Shown one piece after another: positions 14,600-15,757 of a stretch of DNA of 15,757 bases. How positions within the stretch are numbered: position 1 is the first letter of the stretch; each line of letters starts with the position of its first letter. The translations under genes were made by a program, and so were the position numbers. The notes beneath the pieces were generated by a model. It ran no database searches. It saw only the letters and a list, made by a program, of their open reading frames with translations, and was not told where the DNA came from. Source of the stretch: Scatosoma sp964504025 (GTDB lineage: Bacteria; Bacillota; Clostridia; Christensenellales; Borkfalkiaceae); assembly GCA_964504025.1 (NCBI GenBank), contig CAZDCO010000028.1, positions 1 through 15,757 of the forward strand, in the 5' to 3' direction.

Positions 14600-15163
14600 A
14601 TGAGAAAAACGGTGTTATCGTGCGTGTTGGCGGTATTGTCGATGGCGGCGCTTGCCGCGTGTGCGGCGGACGAGGGTGGTTCGCTACCGCAGGAAAGCGG
14701 TGTGTCGTCAAGTGTTGCGTCGAGCGTTTCGTCGAGTATGTCGTCGAGCGTTTCGGCGGCGGACTCCGCATCGGCAAGTTCCTCGCAAGCGGAGACTTCT
14801 GCGTCGGGCGGCGGCGCATCTTCGAGCGAAGCAATCAGTGCGAGTGCGTCCTCGTCGTCTACTTCGTCCTCTTCGGAAAATTCTTCCGAGGATAGTAGTA
14901 GTGCGGTAAACGAGGCGACGGTTTGGACGGCGACGATCGTTACGGATAGCGGCGAGAAAACGTATTCGATTACGTGGGAAAAAAGAGAGGGCGAGCTTGT
15001 CGGCGTCGGCGCGATTGACGGCGAAGCGGACGGGATCGTTTGGCGACTGACGGGCGATCAGGACGTGCAAACGGAGAGCTTTGAACGGCTTTGCGGTACG
15101 GATACGAAGGGGAACGAGTATTGTTGGAAAAACGGACCTACGAGCTATACAGGTATGCTTTGA
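14600..15163 (+). CDS. Small secreted lipoprotein with a long Ser-rich linker
   Basis: A 187-residue protein. The signal peptide MRKTVLSCVLAVLSMAALAAC ends in lipobox LAAC with Cys21 as the predicted lipid anchor. Residues about 30-105 are mostly Ser with Ala, Glu and Gly, a flexible spacer through the wall. The last 80 or so residues form a small folded-looking domain (WTATIVTDSGEKTYSITWEKREGELVGVG..., with two Cys near the end) that I do not recognise. ATG 14600 follows GGGGAGG by 6 nt; a GTG two codons earlier overlaps that site and is less likely. It is 85 bp after the GH1 gene. It might assist sugar capture at the surface, but nothing in the sequence shows that. Confidence 0.82.
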   Translation: MRKTVLSCVLAVLSMAALAACAADEGGSLPQESGVSSSVASSVSSSMSSSVSAADSASASSSQAETSASGGGASSSEAISASASSSSTSSSSENSSEDSSSAVNEATVWTATIVTDSGEKTYSITWEKREGELVGVGAIDGEADGIVWRLTGDQDVQTESFERLCGTDTKGNEYCWKNGPTSYTGML

Positions 15164-15284
15164 CGACGTTTTTTTACGCGGTTGACCGCTGCCTTGGCGG
15201 CTGCCGAACGAGTGCGCGCATGGCTTGCGAGCGGAGAGGAGTTGTGATAGTTTTTGCCGATTTCGTTTCCGTGTGTCATTTCGT

Positions 15285-15313
15285 TTGCTTTTTTCGGAAA
15301 AATGGCTTATAAT
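15285..15313 (+). promoter_or_regulatory. Promoter of the tRNA-Arg region
   Basis: -35 TTGCTT (15285-15290), 17-bp spacer, perfect -10 TATAAT (15308-15313). Transcription would start near 15320 and read through hairpins, the tRNA 5' half, the insert and the intact tRNA. It is the only good promoter between the lipoprotein and the tRNA. Confidence 0.75.
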
Positions 15314-15317
15314 GTAT

Positions 15318-15377
15318 GCGTATCCTATCGGCGACCGTTTTGTCGAGCTCGCGGATACGCGATTGGCGGCTTTGCCG
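15318..15377 (+). other. Structured leader or small-RNA-like segment
   Basis: GCGTATCC (15318-15325) pairs perfectly with GGATACGC (15353-15360). Inside its loop, CGAC (15332-15335) pairs with GTCG (15342-15345). A third hairpin, CGGC-TTT-GCCG, lies at 15367-15377. It begins right at the predicted transcription start. It could be a leader processed from the tRNA precursor or a small RNA of its own. No coding frame or known RNA family is recognised. Confidence 0.4.
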
Positions 15378-15395
15378 TAACTGTATACTGCACGT

Positions 15396-15434
15396 CTTTC
15401 CGTAGTTAAACGGATATAACACGGACCTCCTAAG
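15396..15434 (+). repeat. Duplicated 5' half of tRNA-Arg(CCT)
   Basis: These 39 nt match the 5' part of the intact tRNA at 15614-15652 in 37 positions: acceptor strand CTTTCCG, complete D arm, 5' anticodon stem, full anticodon loop with CCT, and the first base after it. Identity then stops sharply. No matching 3' half follows it directly, so it cannot fold as a tRNA alone. The two differences are in the D loop and at the base between the D and anticodon stems. Confidence 0.88.
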
Positions 15435-15613
15435 GGGTTGCTATTCCTAAAATGAACCCGTCAAAATGGGGCAAAACTATAGAAAACTGCTTAAAATCGT
15501 GCGTTTTTACGATACGTTAGACGGCTATAATAAAATCTGGTGACCTACTTGGTGGCCACGGCGAAAAAAGTTCATCAAAACGGGTATTGCTATATCTTAA
15601 AAATTGAATATTC
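15435..15613. other. 179-bp AT-rich insert between the tRNA half and the intact tRNA
   Basis: It is unrelated to the sequence upstream of the first copy. Imperfect direct repeats lie near its two ends: 15435-15456 and 15582-15608 share GGG, TTGCTAT, TAAAA and TGAA with small gaps. TCAAAATGGG (15461-15470) also recurs as TCAAAACGGG (15575-15584). An 8-bp palindrome GTGGCCAC lies at 15552-15559. No convincing gene is present. It may be the scar of an element that used the anticodon loop as its attachment site. Confidence 0.6.
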
Positions 15614-15688
15614 CTTTCCGTAGTTAAATGGATATAACGCGGACCTCCTAAGTCTGTATTGTGAGTTCGATTCTCGCCGGGAAGACCA
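15614..15688 (+). tRNA. tRNA-Arg, anticodon CCT
   Basis: A complete cloverleaf of 75 nt including encoded CCA. Acceptor stem CTTTCCG/CGGGAAG (one T-G pair). D stem GTTA/TAAC (15623-15626, 15635-15638). Anticodon stem CGGAC/GTCTG (15640-15644, 15652-15656) with loop CTCCTAA and anticodon CCT at 15647-15649. T arm GTGAG/CTCGC with loop TTCGATT. Discriminator A at 15685 and CCA at 15686-15688. It decodes AGG. Confidence 0.96.
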
Positions 15689-15705
15689 AAAAAACGACCG
15701 ATTTA

Positions 15706-15731
15706 CCGAGTCCCTACAAGGGATTTTTTCG
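15706..15731 (+). terminator. Terminator of the tRNA-Arg transcript
   Basis: TCCCT (15711-15715) pairs with AGGGA (15719-15723) with a 3-nt loop and outer CCGA/TCGG pairing, followed by six T. It begins about 18 nt after the tRNA. Confidence 0.82.
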
Positions 15732-15757
15732 GGAAGGCTGTCCTTTTTAAGAGTCAG

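Noticed and set aside
15502..15530. A TATAAT at about 15525 inside the tRNA insert as a second tRNA promoter
   Set aside because: No acceptable -35 at 16-18 bp, so the support is too weak to list.
15524..15609. A short frame reading SGDLLGGHGEKSSSKRV that faintly recalls an integrase C-terminus
   Set aside because: Too short, without start or catalytic Tyr motif; equal-looking frames overlap it.
15435..15652. A group I intron in the anticodon loop of tRNA-Arg(CCT), as known in some bacteria
   Set aside because: The segment is only about 180-220 nt, I find no P/Q/R/S core elements, and the downstream copy is already a complete tRNA that needs no splicing.

Overview
The window looks like a chromosomal stretch from a Gram-positive, probably anaerobic Clostridia-type gut bacterium. 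The basis is: sigma-A-like promoters (TTGACA-17-TACAAT three times), purine-rich ribosome sites, two lipoproteins with serine-rich linkers, a BspA-type leucine-rich surface protein, a very long activase/2-hydroxyacyl-CoA-dehydratase-like fusion protein, and cytoplasmic GH1 and GH2 glycosidases. I cannot fix the genus from this. A Christensenellales-like lineage is a guess from codon style (many GCG, TCG, GAC, CGT codons) and the Ser-rich lipoproteins. A run of exactly 100 N at 3250-3349 marks an assembly gap inside one gene.

Layout. 1-418: the C-terminal remnant of a WecB-like UDP-GlcNAc 2-epimerase in AT-richer DNA, a terminator, then a strong promoter overlapped by a perfect 11-bp inverted repeat. 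419-2113: a likely two-gene lipid operon (DegV/FakB-type fatty-acid-binding protein, PlsC-type acyltransferase), closed by a strong terminator. 2166-2832: own promoter and a LOG-family nucleotide phosphoribohydrolase. 3055-4846: a large lipoprotein broken by the N gap (lipobox, RES-rich repeats, Cys-rich CxCG repeats, LRR_5 repeats). It converges on a small membrane protein of the minus strand (4902-5408), with a bidirectional terminator between them. 5525-10508: an extended -10 promoter, a flavin-reductase-like protein and the roughly 1411-residue activase/dehydratase-like iron-sulfur protein, probably one transcript. 10606-12932: a beta-mannosidase-like GH2 enzyme with its own promoter and terminator. 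12963-14514: a GH1 beta-glucosidase behind a 230-bp control region with two promoters and a perfect 21-bp palindrome over the second -10. 14600-15163: a second Ser-rich lipoprotein. 15285-15757: a promoter, hairpins, a 39-nt 5' half of tRNA-Arg, a 179-bp insert, an intact tRNA-Arg(CCT) and its terminator.

How it works together: degV-plsC suggests uptake and use of exogenous fatty acids. GH2 and GH1 suggest intracellular hydrolysis of short beta-linked manno/gluco-oligosaccharides, each under its own regulated promoter. The flavin protein beside the giant iron-sulfur protein suggests a low-potential electron-transfer pair; this is inference. The most unusual structures are the split or duplicated tRNA-Arg locus, the two perfect operator-like palindromes, and the giant fusion protein, which carries two separate cluster-binding activase units in one chain.
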